A DNA stretch of 15,278 nt from Rhodocyclaceae bacterium UBA5602 (GTDB lineage: Bacteria > Pseudomonadota > Gammaproteobacteria > Burkholderiales > Rhodocyclaceae), in assembly GCA_002424865.1 (NCBI GenBank), contig DILC01000037.1, positions 1 to 15,278 on the forward strand. Direction: 5' to 3'. Positions 7,247 to 14,386 of this stretch are shown one piece after another. Every line of letters starts with the position of its first letter. Positions within the stretch are counted from its first letter, which is position 1. A model generated the notes under the pieces. The model saw nothing but the letters and a program-made list of their open reading frames with translations, was not told the DNA's origin and made no database searches. Both the position numbers and the translations under genes were made by a program.

Positions 7247-8581
7247 ATGATGAACCCGGAAAACTTGCCCGCAATGATTGATCTGCTGATCCACCCAGAG
7301 TGGATCATCCCCATTGAGCCCCGTGGGGTAACCTTGTCAGGCCATGCGCTTGCGGTTAACGACGGGGTCATTGTCGACTTATTGCCGTTTGATGAGGCAT
7401 CAAAGCGCTATTCGCCAAAAGAGAAAATCAGCCTTCCCGGGCAGGTCATCCTGCCGGGGTTAATCAATCTGCATACCCACGCCGCCCTGTCGCTGTTGCG
7501 CGGCTATGCCGATGATTCCCCCCTAAACACCTGGCTTACCCAACATATCTGGCCTGCCGAGGCGCGGCACGCGAGCCCTGATTTTGTGCACACAGGAACG
7601 CTGCTGGCCTGTGCAGAAATGCTCGCCGGCGGCATTACCACCTTTAGCGACATGTACTTCTTCCCTGCCGCTGCAGCCAAAGCGATTGACCAATCCGGCA
7701 TGAGGGCGGCGCTAGGACTGGTCGTGATGGACCAGCCAACCAACTATGCAACAGATGCGGATGATTATCTTGCCAAAGGCTTGGCATTGCGCGACGCGCA
7801 AAAAGACCATCCGCGCTTGAGTTTTTGCCTGGCGCCCCACGCACCTTACACCGTCACAGACAAAACCTTTGAAAAAATTGCAACTTTGTCCGCCCAACTC
7901 GACATCCCGGTGCACACACACCTGCATGAAACGCGCCACGAGATTGAAGAAGCCATCAAACAACATGGCGTGCGTCCCTTGCAAAGGCTCGATAACCTCG
8001 GCCTACTCGGCCCCCAACTCATTGCCGTGCATGCTGTTCATCTGAATGCAGCTGACATGGACCGCCTGAGCCACACCGGTTGCCATGTTGCGCTGTGCCC
8101 AAGCTCCAACCTCAAGCTGGGTAGCGGCCTGCCGCCGATCGCTGAATTACAGCGCCACAACATTCGCTGTGGGCTGGGCACTGATAGCGCTGCATCAAAC
8201 AACCGGCTCGATCTTTTCCAGGAAATGCGCCTGGCTGCGCTACTTGCCAAAGGCATGAGTGAGGATGCCGCCAGCTTCCCTGCACATCATGCACTCCAGG
8301 CCGCAACATTGAATGCCGCCTGCGCTTTGGGGCTGGACCACCGGATTGGCTCGCTTGTGCCCGGCAAAGCCGCCGATCTTTGCGCAGTAAGCCTTAATGA
8401 TTGGCAACTCCAGCCCTGCTTTGATCCCGCTTCGCATCTTGTTTATGCAGCCAGCCGCGAAAATGTCACCCATACCTGGGTCGCGGGCATCCTGCAAATG
8501 CACCAAGGCAAACCGAAAAATATCGAATTACCGCTACTGATCAAGCAAACAAGAATATGGCAAAGCCGCATCAATAGCTAA
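7247..8581 (+). CDS. mtaD: 5'-methylthioadenosine / S-adenosylhomocysteine deaminase (TRZ/ATZ amidohydrolase)
   Basis: This metal-dependent amidohydrolase of about 444 residues deaminates adenosine-type substrates. The best family fit is the MTA/SAH deaminase group, which converts methylthioadenosine to methylthioinosine. The metal and active-site pattern is visible: HTH (H76, H78) after GQVILPGLINL, H198 in APHAPYTV, H225 and E228 in HTHLHET, the His pair in AVHAVHL (261-266), and D313 in GLGTDSAASNN. The gene is divergent from gyrA; in Pseudomonas I recall mtaD, ubiG and gyrA being near each other. Here no ubiG or gph follows it. The start is uncertain. ATG 7247, ATG 7250 and ATG 7274 are all in frame and none has a clear Shine-Dalgarno sequence. 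The homologous core begins at DLLIHPEWIIPIEP, just after 7274. Other nucleoside or guanine-type deaminases in the family cannot be excluded. Confidence 0.85.
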   Translation: MMNPENLPAMIDLLIHPEWIIPIEPRGVTLSGHALAVNDGVIVDLLPFDEASKRYSPKEKISLPGQVILPGLINLHTHAALSLLRGYADDSPLNTWLTQHIWPAEARHASPDFVHTGTLLACAEMLAGGITTFSDMYFFPAAAAKAIDQSGMRAALGLVVMDQPTNYATDADDYLAKGLALRDAQKDHPRLSFCLAPHAPYTVTDKTFEKIATLSAQLDIPVHTHLHETRHEIEEAIKQHGVRPLQRLDNLGLLGPQLIAVHAVHLNAADMDRLSHTGCHVALCPSSNLKLGSGLPPIAELQRHNIRCGLGTDSAASNNRLDLFQEMRLAALLAKGMSEDAASFPAHHALQAATLNAACALGLDHRIGSLVPGKAADLCAVSLNDWQLQPCFDPASHLVYAASRENVTHTWVAGILQMHQGKPKNIELPLLIKQTRIWQSRINS

Positions 8582-8698
8582 AACCTGTAAATTTTTGCGC
8601 AGCGTTTTTCCTGGCATTTTTATTTTCTGCGCACCAGCCTTGTGCCCAATTTGCACTGAAGCGGAAGTCAAACAAGATGCCGCACTCAGGGAACCCGG

Positions 8699-8727
8699 TT
8701 TACAGATCACTCATTGAACGTTATATT
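8699..8727 (+). promoter_or_regulatory. Promoter just upstream of the NlpC/P60 gene
   Basis: TTTACA (8699-8704) and TATATT (8722-8727) are separated by 17 bp. Both hexamers match the sigma-70 consensus in five of six positions with ideal spacing. The expected transcription start is about 8733-8735, essentially at the ATG of the next gene (8735), implying a leader of zero to a few bases. No Shine-Dalgarno sequence precedes that ATG, consistent with this reading. Confidence 0.55.
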
Positions 8728-8734
8728 CAAACCT

Positions 8735-9283
8735 ATGGATCTAACACTGACAAAAAATATAGCTGTCCTCGCGCTGGGTCTCGCACTGGGCCTCGCACTT
8801 TTTGGCCTCTTCTTTCCATCCTCTGCAAAGGCAGAGGAAACCCTGACCAAACCGCTTGTCATCCCGCCACCACCCAAGGTGACTTTCATCAATCGCGCAA
8901 CAGCCAGCGCTCAGGATGTACTGGATAAAGCCGTTGATATGCTGGGCATTCCATATCGCTTCGGCGGAAACAGCCCCGAGTCCGGCTTTGACTGTTCCGG
9001 TTTTGTGCGCCATGTATTCCTCTCCGGCTTTGGCTTGATTCTTCCCCGCAGTTCGTTTGAACAAAGCAAGGCCGGACAGGTGATTTCAACTAACGAACTC
9101 AAGCCAGGTGACTTGGTATTTTTCAATACCATGCGCCGTGCTTTTTCACATGTCGGCATTTATTTGGGCAACGATCAGTTTGTCCATGCCCCCCGTACGG
9201 GCGACCGTGTCCGCGTCGATAACCTGAGCGATAGTTATTGGGTACAACGCTTTAACGGCGCCCGCCGGGTAAACCCGGAATGA
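8735..9283 (+). CDS. Exported NlpC/P60-family cell-wall endopeptidase
   Basis: This 182-residue protein probably cleaves peptide bonds in peptidoglycan stem peptides in the periplasm. Residues 1-33 form a signal peptide: a charged start, a Leu/Ala/Gly-rich core at about 9-27, and a cleavage site after AKA (31-33). No lipobox cysteine is present. A proline-rich linker (44-47) leads to the NlpC/P60 domain at about 58-180. The catalytic triad is visible as C87 in FDCSGF, H139 in FSHVGIYLG and H151 in FVHAP. Related Gram-negative proteins include Spr/MepS and NlpC, but I cannot assign one of those names. ATG 8735 is chosen because it gives a proper signal peptide; the upstream TTG at 8714 would put the -10 box inside the gene. 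There is no ribosome site, and a strong promoter lies immediately upstream. Confidence 0.92.
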   Translation: MDLTLTKNIAVLALGLALGLALFGLFFPSSAKAEETLTKPLVIPPPPKVTFINRATASAQDVLDKAVDMLGIPYRFGGNSPESGFDCSGFVRHVFLSGFGLILPRSSFEQSKAGQVISTNELKPGDLVFFNTMRRAFSHVGIYLGNDQFVHAPRTGDRVRVDNLSDSYWVQRFNGARRVNPE

Positions 9284-9329
9284 CTTGCTGTCTTCGTCCT
9301 GTCATTCAAAGTAGTTTTCCCTAACCTTC

Positions 9330-9335
9330 AAGGAA
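9330..9335 (+). promoter_or_regulatory. Ribosome binding site of the CDGSH gene
   Basis: AAGGAA lies five bases before ATG 9341. It is one of the clearest Shine-Dalgarno sequences in the window and fixes the start of this small gene. Confidence 0.7.
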
Positions 9336-9340
9336 CTATC

Positions 9341-9586
9341 ATGAGTCGGCCCGACACCCCCGCTACATCGCCTGTTGCTGTTGCTGTTGAAGCAGGTAAA
9401 GATTATTACTGGTGCTCCTGCGGAAAATCCAAAGGGCAGCCTTTTTGCGATGGCAGCCATAAAGGCAGCGCTTTTTCCCCGCTGAAATACACCGCGAGCG
9501 AGACGGCAAGCGTTTATTTTTGCGGCTGCAAACACAGCAAGAATGGCGCACTGTGCGACGGATCACATAAAGCGCTGTCCCTGTAA
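9341..9586 (+). CDS. Small CDGSH iron-sulfur protein with two Fe-S motifs
   Basis: This 81-residue protein is made almost wholly of two CDGSH zinc-finger-like motifs, each of which binds a [2Fe-2S] cluster through three Cys and one His. Motif 1 uses C25, C27, C36 and H40 (CSCGKSKGQPFCDGSH); motif 2 uses C61, C63, C72 and H76 (CGCKHSKNGALCDGSH). The tandem layout resembles the CISD3/Miner2 type rather than single-motif mitoNEET, and there is no membrane anchor or signal peptide. A role in electron transfer, cluster transfer or redox sensing is known for the family; the partner here is unknown. It has a strong ribosome site and sits between the NlpC gene (57 bp upstream) and aat (158 bp downstream). 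A small GC hairpin, gggct-gcttt-agccc at 9596-9610, follows its stop without a T-run. Confidence 0.95.
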   Translation: MSRPDTPATSPVAVAVEAGKDYYWCSCGKSKGQPFCDGSHKGSAFSPLKYTASETASVYFCGCKHSKNGALCDGSHKALSL

Positions 9587-9744
9587 ATCGGCCTTGGGCT
9601 GCTTTAGCCCCACACCGCACGCCTACGCCACGCCTACACTATTGCGGCCTTTGCGCCCCGCGCTCTTTGCAACATTTTTCCTGCTACGCTTCGCCTTCAT
9701 TATTCGCCGTTCGTTTTTTTCATCTGTAGCCGCTTTCTCCACTG

Positions 9745-10470
9745 ATGCTCACCTGGCTATCGGCTGAAATAAGCTTTCCCCCACCTGACACTGCGCTTGC
9801 AGAACCCGCAGGGGCTAATGGCCTGCTTGCAGCGGGCGGGGATTTATCACCAGACCGCCTTCTCGCCGCTTATGCCCAAGGCATTTTCCCTTGGTACGCA
9901 GAAGGGCAGCCCATTTTGTGGTGGAGCCCAGATCCGCGCATGGTGCTCTTGCCTGATGCACTGAAAATATCCCGCTCATTGCAAAAGACGCTGCGCAATC
10001 AAGCCTACAGCGTACGGTTGGATACCGCTTTTGCCCAAACCATGACTGCCTGCGCCACCCAGTCCCGCCCCGGCCAAGGCGGAACATGGATCAACCAGGA
10101 CATGCTCTCAGCGTACCAGCAATTGCACGCCATGGGCTATGCGCACAGTGTGGAGACCTGGATGGACAACACCTTGGTTGGCGGGCTATATGGCATGGCC
10201 CTGGGCGGTGTGTTTTACGGTGAATCCATGTTCAGTCGCCGCCGCGATGCCTCAAAAATTGCCTTGGCACACCTTTGCGCTTACCTCAAACAGCAAGAAT
10301 TCGGCATAATTGACTGCCAAATGGAAACTCCCCACTTAACCTCGCTAGGCGCAGGCCTTATCCCTCGCAGCCGCTTCATGGCGACAGTGCAAAGCCTTTT
10401 AAATGTGGGCAAGGCGCCCGGCCTCTGGCCTGCCCTGGCGATAGATGGCTACTTCAAGGTGTCGCCATGA
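9745..10470 (+). CDS. aat: Leucyl/phenylalanyl-tRNA--protein transferase
   Basis: This 241-residue cytoplasmic enzyme transfers Leu or Phe from aminoacyl-tRNA to proteins with N-terminal Lys or Arg, creating primary N-degrons recognised by ClpS/ClpAP. Family blocks are all present: GLLAAGGDLSPDRLLAAYAQG then IFPWY (26-51), WWSPDPR (59-65), GTWIN with AY..LH..GYAHSVE (113-137), GGLYGMALGGVFYGESMF (146-163) and DCQ (190-192). The length is typical. Its stop overlaps the start of bpt as ATGA, so the two are cotranscribed and probably translationally coupled. The ATG has no clear Shine-Dalgarno sequence; the preceding 85 bases are unusually rich in T and C, including a run of seven T at 9714-9720. 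I see no recognisable gene in the 158-bp gap upstream. Confidence 0.97.
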   Translation: MLTWLSAEISFPPPDTALAEPAGANGLLAAGGDLSPDRLLAAYAQGIFPWYAEGQPILWWSPDPRMVLLPDALKISRSLQKTLRNQAYSVRLDTAFAQTMTACATQSRPGQGGTWINQDMLSAYQQLHAMGYAHSVETWMDNTLVGGLYGMALGGVFYGESMFSRRRDASKIALAHLCAYLKQQEFGIIDCQMETPHLTSLGAGLIPRSRFMATVQSLLNVGKAPGLWPALAIDGYFKVSP

Positions 10471-11213
10471 CCCATCCGCACGACTTGCCTGCCTTTCCTT
10501 TATTGCAGTTCTACACCACGACGCCCTATAGCTGCTCTTATCTGCCCGACCGCTCTGCGCGTTCGCAAGTGGCCACACCCATCCACCTGATTGATACCAA
10601 AACTTACAGCGAGCTGGTTCGTGCCGGCTTTCGGCGCAGCGGCATATTCACCTACCGTCCGCGCTGCGACTTATGCCAAGCGTGCTTGCCCATTCGCCTG
10701 GATGTCAAAAAATTCCAGCCCACTCGCAGCCAGCGGCGGGCGATGAAGCAACATGCCGCACTCACCGCTCAGGAAGTACCGCTAAGCTTTAACGAAGGGC
10801 ACTATCAACTCTACCAGCGCTATCAGAACTTACGCCACACAGGCGGCGGCATGGATCAGGATAGCCGCGACCAATATGCGCAATTTTTATTGCAAACCCA
10901 TGTCGACAGCCGCCTGATCGAATTTCGCGAAAACGGCGAACTGCGCATCGTCAGTATTATCGATGTTCTCGATGACGGCCTCTCTGCCGTGTATACCTTC
11001 TACGATTGCGCGCTCCCCCAGGCAAGCCTGGGGACATTTGCCATCCTCTGGCAAGTCGCAGAATGCCAGCGCCTGGGGCTGCCATGGCTGTATCTGGGCT
11101 ACTGGATCAGCCAAAGTAAAAAAATGGCTTACAAGGAAAACTTTCACCCGCTAAGCGTTCTGCGGCATGGCGAATGGCAGCCCTTTGGCCAGGCCGCCCA
11201 GCAAAATCCTTAG
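10467..11213 (+). CDS. bpt: Aspartate/glutamate leucyltransferase (Bpt; annotated also as arginyltransferase)
   Basis: This 248-residue N-end rule transferase is of the bacterial ATE-related type. Enzymes of this family add Leu to N-terminal Asp or Glu, making a tertiary destabilising residue into an N-degron. The N-terminal region carries conserved cysteines C23 (YSCSYL) and C67, C70, C73 (CDLCQACLP), followed by RSQRRAM; similar Cys clusters mark the eukaryotic ATE1 N-domain. The C-terminal half has FREN.ELR, SAVYTFYDC, and LPWLYLGYWI followed by a lysine-rich KKMAYKENFHPL segment, all typical of the acyltransferase fold. It overlaps aat by 4 bp, so one operon covers both classes of secondary and tertiary N-degron. 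Automatic labels often call it arginyltransferase (Ate); leucyl specificity is inferred from the bacterial subfamily. Confidence 0.92.
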   Translation: MTHPHDLPAFPLLQFYTTTPYSCSYLPDRSARSQVATPIHLIDTKTYSELVRAGFRRSGIFTYRPRCDLCQACLPIRLDVKKFQPTRSQRRAMKQHAALTAQEVPLSFNEGHYQLYQRYQNLRHTGGGMDQDSRDQYAQFLLQTHVDSRLIEFRENGELRIVSIIDVLDDGLSAVYTFYDCALPQASLGTFAILWQVAECQRLGLPWLYLGYWISQSKKMAYKENFHPLSVLRHGEWQPFGQAAQQNP

Positions 11214-11286
11214 CGCATGACCTTGGCGCATCGCATCAGGCAGTACGCCAGCCACCGGCCGGAAAGCCCGCTTTTGTGCGACAACG

Positions 11287-13467
11287 TCACACCGGCCGCC
11301 CATCCCTCACGGTGCCGATGGACAGCACAATAAACCCTGCCACAACCAGGCCGCCCATGCCCAGAAGCAAAAGCGGCCAACGCACGGGGCGATTCCATTC
11401 GGCACGCTTTGCTTCTCTTAAGGCCGGGTCGATGCGTTGATATTTCAATGTATTGTTACCCACCTTGCCGGGTTTTCTGTTTTTCAGCCAGGCGTGTTGC
11501 AAGCTGTAATCCTTGGGATGAAAACCCCAAACCCAGGGCGCATCTTTTCTCAACTGGGCGACCATTTGGTCAATCAGCACTTGGCGCCGCGGACCGTTCT
11601 CCATAGCCTGCACCTGGCTAAACAAGGCGTCATACGCCGGGTTGCTGTAATTCGCGGCATTCGATCCATCATGCAACACAGCGGACTGCTGGCTGGACAA
11701 CAAAAACAAGAAATTTTCCGGATCGGGATAATCCGCATTCCAGCCAAAGTAAAACAGCTGGGCAGCACCTTTACGGATTTTCTCCTGGAACCGGTTGTAA
11801 TCCGTATTGCGCACGACCAACTGTACATTGATTTGCCCTAACTGCTTTTGCAACCAATCCATGCGCGCTTTTGAACCCACGCCCGTTGCCGTCGTGTCCA
11901 GATAAATGACCAGTGGTTCACCCGTCGCCGCATCACGACCATTCGGCCAGCCCGCCTCGGCCAGCAAACGTTTGGCCGCGGCAATCGGCTTGCGGTGTGC
12001 CTGCCCATTCACCCAATCGTACATGTACGGGTTAATGCCTGCCTCCCCCTCACGGTAACCAAAAATGCCCGGAGGTATCGGGCCTTGCGCGGCCACACCA
12101 CGGCCATTTTGAAAAATCGAGATGAATTCTTCCTGCTTGATGGCAATCGAAATGGCCTGCCGCAACAGGCGTGCCCGTTCGCTAGTTGCCGGGTTGCTGC
12201 CACCAACGAGCGAATCCAGCCAGTTAAAGCCCATGTAAAAAGTGGATGTCGCCACCGTTGTCGAGAGCGTAATGCCCTGCGCCCGCATGGCATCCGTCAA
12301 CGCAGCTTCACCGCCATCAATCACTTGCACGGCTTGGTCAAACGCATCGGAAGAAATGCCGGAAGCATCGTAATAGCCTTGCAAAAATTTATTCCAATAA
12401 GGTATCTGCTCTTTTTCCCGCGTGAACACCACTTGATCAATCAAGGGCAAGCGCTTGCCGCAATCTTTCAGCAAGCCATTACTTTGATCCTCCGGCTCGC
12501 CCTCACAGGGATAGCGCTCATCGCGAAAATTCGGGTTGCGCCGCAACACCATGCGTGCATTCGGATCATTCTCGGTCAGCATGTAGGGCCCTGTGCCCAC
12601 CGGATACCAATCGAGCGTCAGATTCTTTTTCACCATCCCGGGCTGGCTGTAAAACTTGTCTGCCTCCCAAGGCATAGGCGCAAAAAACGGCATGGCCAGC
12701 CAATATAAAAATTGCGGGTACTTGCCCTCGATACGGATGCGGTAGCGATAACGATCCAGCGCCACCACCCCTTCGAGGGCGTATTGGCGCAAATCCAGCC
12801 ACGCATCCCGCCGTCCTGCCAGCGCCGACTTTTGCAGATCCTTGGCAAAATCCCCCAAGCCCGCGATATATCCGCCCATCAAACCCATGATCGGCGAATG
12901 CAGATGCGGATGCGCCAGGCGCTTGATGCCATAAACATAATCCTCCGCCACCAGCTCGCGCGTGCCCGTTGCCGGAAAGTCAGCCAGGGTGGCAATCGTT
13001 GACAACTGCGCAGCGGATAAGTCGTGATAGAGGTAAGACCGATCCGCCGCCCGGGCAAAAGCCGGATGGGGCTGATAAAGCGTACCGGGTTTAATGGCAA
13101 TCACATAATCGGTAAACGCGATCTTTTCTGTCGGCGCATTCTCTGGCAAGGGTTGCCCTTGCGCATCCAGATAGCTTGGTTCAGGCAGTGCTTCGGCTGT
13201 TGCGGGGATAAGCGTGTAAGGCCGCTTGAGGTAGTGGTATTGCAGCGGCGGCTCGTAAATCTGGGCGGTAAAGGCAATCTCGTCCTCGCTATACGACTGC
13301 ACCGGATCGAGATGTTTGGGCCGGTCGGCAAAGGCGGTATATAAAATGTTTTTGCCCCGTTCATTGGCCGGATAAGGGGTGTTCCACGCATCGCCACAAC
13401 CGCCGACCAAGCCGCCGGCCAGGGCTGCGCCAAGAATCAATAACAGAATGCGAAAGAAGCTTGCCAT
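11287..13467 (-). CDS. Family 5 peptide-type ABC solute-binding lipoprotein with C-terminal membrane segment
   Basis: This 726-residue protein belongs to the SBP_bac_5 (OppA/DppA-like) family, which captures peptides or similar solutes for ABC import. Residues 1-24 are a lipoprotein signal with lipobox LVGGC (C24). Family marks are GTGPYML (291-297), RRNPNFRDERYP (309-320) and GWNADYPDPENFLFLL (575-590). C321 and C336 bracket a short acidic loop and could form a disulfide. At the C-terminus, residues about 698-717 are a hydrophobic span flanked by arginines, followed by nine polar residues; a membrane segment is rare in ordinary binding proteins. At 726 residues it is longer than the usual 520-610. 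It is divergent from fabI and convergent with bpt, with no permease or ATPase gene next to it. No clear ribosome site precedes ATG 13467. The substrate is unknown. The 73-bp gap to bpt shows no convincing terminator. Confidence 0.88.
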   Translation of the reverse strand: MASFFRILLLILGAALAGGLVGGCGDAWNTPYPANERGKNILYTAFADRPKHLDPVQSYSEDEIAFTAQIYEPPLQYHYLKRPYTLIPATAEALPEPSYLDAQGQPLPENAPTEKIAFTDYVIAIKPGTLYQPHPAFARAADRSYLYHDLSAAQLSTIATLADFPATGTRELVAEDYVYGIKRLAHPHLHSPIMGLMGGYIAGLGDFAKDLQKSALAGRRDAWLDLRQYALEGVVALDRYRYRIRIEGKYPQFLYWLAMPFFAPMPWEADKFYSQPGMVKKNLTLDWYPVGTGPYMLTENDPNARMVLRRNPNFRDERYPCEGEPEDQSNGLLKDCGKRLPLIDQVVFTREKEQIPYWNKFLQGYYDASGISSDAFDQAVQVIDGGEAALTDAMRAQGITLSTTVATSTFYMGFNWLDSLVGGSNPATSERARLLRQAISIAIKQEEFISIFQNGRGVAAQGPIPPGIFGYREGEAGINPYMYDWVNGQAHRKPIAAAKRLLAEAGWPNGRDAATGEPLVIYLDTTATGVGSKARMDWLQKQLGQINVQLVVRNTDYNRFQEKIRKGAAQLFYFGWNADYPDPENFLFLLSSQQSAVLHDGSNAANYSNPAYDALFSQVQAMENGPRRQVLIDQMVAQLRKDAPWVWGFHPKDYSLQHAWLKNRKPGKVGNNTLKYQRIDPALREAKRAEWNRPVRWPLLLLGMGGLVVAGFIVLSIGTVRDGRPV

Positions 13468-13490
13468 GACGGCGAGTTTAGCCGATCCGC

Positions 13491-13496
13491 TATAAT
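13491..13496 (+). promoter_or_regulatory. Perfect -10 box of fabI
   Basis: A perfect TATAAT lies 40 bp before the fabI ATG, in the 69-bp divergent gap shared with the solute-binding protein gene. No good -35 hexamer is found at 16-18 bp (GACGGC at 17 bp, inside and beside the neighbouring start codon), so an activator or discriminator sequence may compensate. The expected start near 13503 gives a leader of about 34 bases carrying the ribosome site GAGGA at 13526-13530. Confidence 0.6.
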
Positions 13497-13536
13497 CACC
13501 GCGGTCTATTCAACCGAATTCAATAGAGGAAAAACG

Positions 13537-14337
13537 ATGGGCTTTCTTAGCGGCAAACGCATTCTGATCACCGGGTTGCTCTCCAACCGATCCATCGCTT
13601 ATGGCATTGCCAAAGCCTGCCACCGTGAAGGCGCCATCCTCGCCTTCACTTATCAGAACGGGCGTTTTTTAGAGCGCATCACCAAGTTTGCCGAAGAGTT
13701 TGATTCAAAAGCCGTCTTCCCCTGTGATGTAGCCGAGGATGCCCAAATAGACAATCTTTTCGCGGAAATTGCCAAGCAGTGGGATGGCCTGGACGGCCTG
13801 GTGCACTCCATCGCCTTTGCCCCCACCGAGGCGATCGAAGGTGATTTTCTGGATGGCATATCGCGCGAAGCGTTTCGTATCGCGCATGATATTTCCTCCT
13901 ACAGCTACGCAGCGCTGGCCAAAGCCGCGCGCCCGCTATTGCTCAAGGGCAATAATCCATCACTGCTTGCCATGACCTACCTTGGCGCTGAGCGCACCAT
14001 GCCCAACTACAACACCATGGGCTTGGCCAAAGCCAGCCTGGAAGCGGCGACCCGTTATCTCGCTTTTTGCCTCGGCCCGCAAGGCATTCGCGCTAACGCC
14101 ATTTCAGCTGGCCCCATTAAAACCCTGGCTGCATCAGGCATTGGAAACTTTGGCAAACTCCTCGCCTACAACGCCCACCACGCGCCCTTGCGCCGCAATA
14201 TCACCATCGAAGAAGTCGGCAACGCTGCGGCCTTCCTGCTCTCGGATTTATCCAGCGGCATGACGGGGGAGATCATGTACGTCGATGGCGGGCTGAACAC
14301 CACGGCCCTGGGCAATACGGATCCCCTGCCCGCTTGA
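13537..14337 (+). CDS. fabI: Enoyl-[acyl-carrier-protein] reductase (NADH)
   Basis: This 266-residue short-chain dehydrogenase-fold enzyme carries out the last reduction of each fatty-acid elongation cycle, turning trans-2-enoyl-ACP into acyl-ACP. It has the FabI version of the nucleotide motif (GLLSNRSIAYGIA, 13-25) and the catalytic set Y148, Y158 and K165 in TYLGAERTMPNYNTMGLAK, matching E. coli Y146, Y156 and K163. The C-terminal GEIMYVDGG is typical of the fold. At position 93 it has Ala (SIAFAP) where E. coli has Gly93, a site linked to triclosan and diazaborine response; Ala also occurs naturally in other FabI proteins. M161 and F205, the equivalents of other known inhibitor-contact residues, are retained. 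It has a clear GAGGA ribosome site and a perfect -10 box upstream, and probably reads on into nadK. Confidence 0.97.
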   Translation: MGFLSGKRILITGLLSNRSIAYGIAKACHREGAILAFTYQNGRFLERITKFAEEFDSKAVFPCDVAEDAQIDNLFAEIAKQWDGLDGLVHSIAFAPTEAIEGDFLDGISREAFRIAHDISSYSYAALAKAARPLLLKGNNPSLLAMTYLGAERTMPNYNTMGLAKASLEAATRYLAFCLGPQGIRANAISAGPIKTLAASGIGNFGKLLAYNAHHAPLRRNITIEEVGNAAAFLLSDLSSGMTGEIMYVDGGLNTTALGNTDPLPA

Positions 14338-14386
14338 ACCCACCCTTCGTCCATTTCCAGGCTTATTGCCCAAATATCCTTACGGC

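Noticed and set aside
8596..8633. Terminator after mtaD: inverted repeat tgcgcag / ctgcgca
   Set aside because: The perfect 7-bp arms are separated by 24 bases, and the T-rich sequence lies inside the loop rather than after the stem, so a Rho-independent terminator is not convincing.
9543..9767. A 74-codon open frame bridging the CDGSH gene and aat
   Set aside because: It begins inside the CDGSH gene and ends inside aat in other frames, has no ribosome site, and shows no known domain.
11214..11286. Bidirectional terminator between bpt and the solute-binding protein gene
   Set aside because: Only a 4-bp AAAG/CTTT stem and a short GC palindrome (ccggccgg) are visible, with no proper T-run on either strand.
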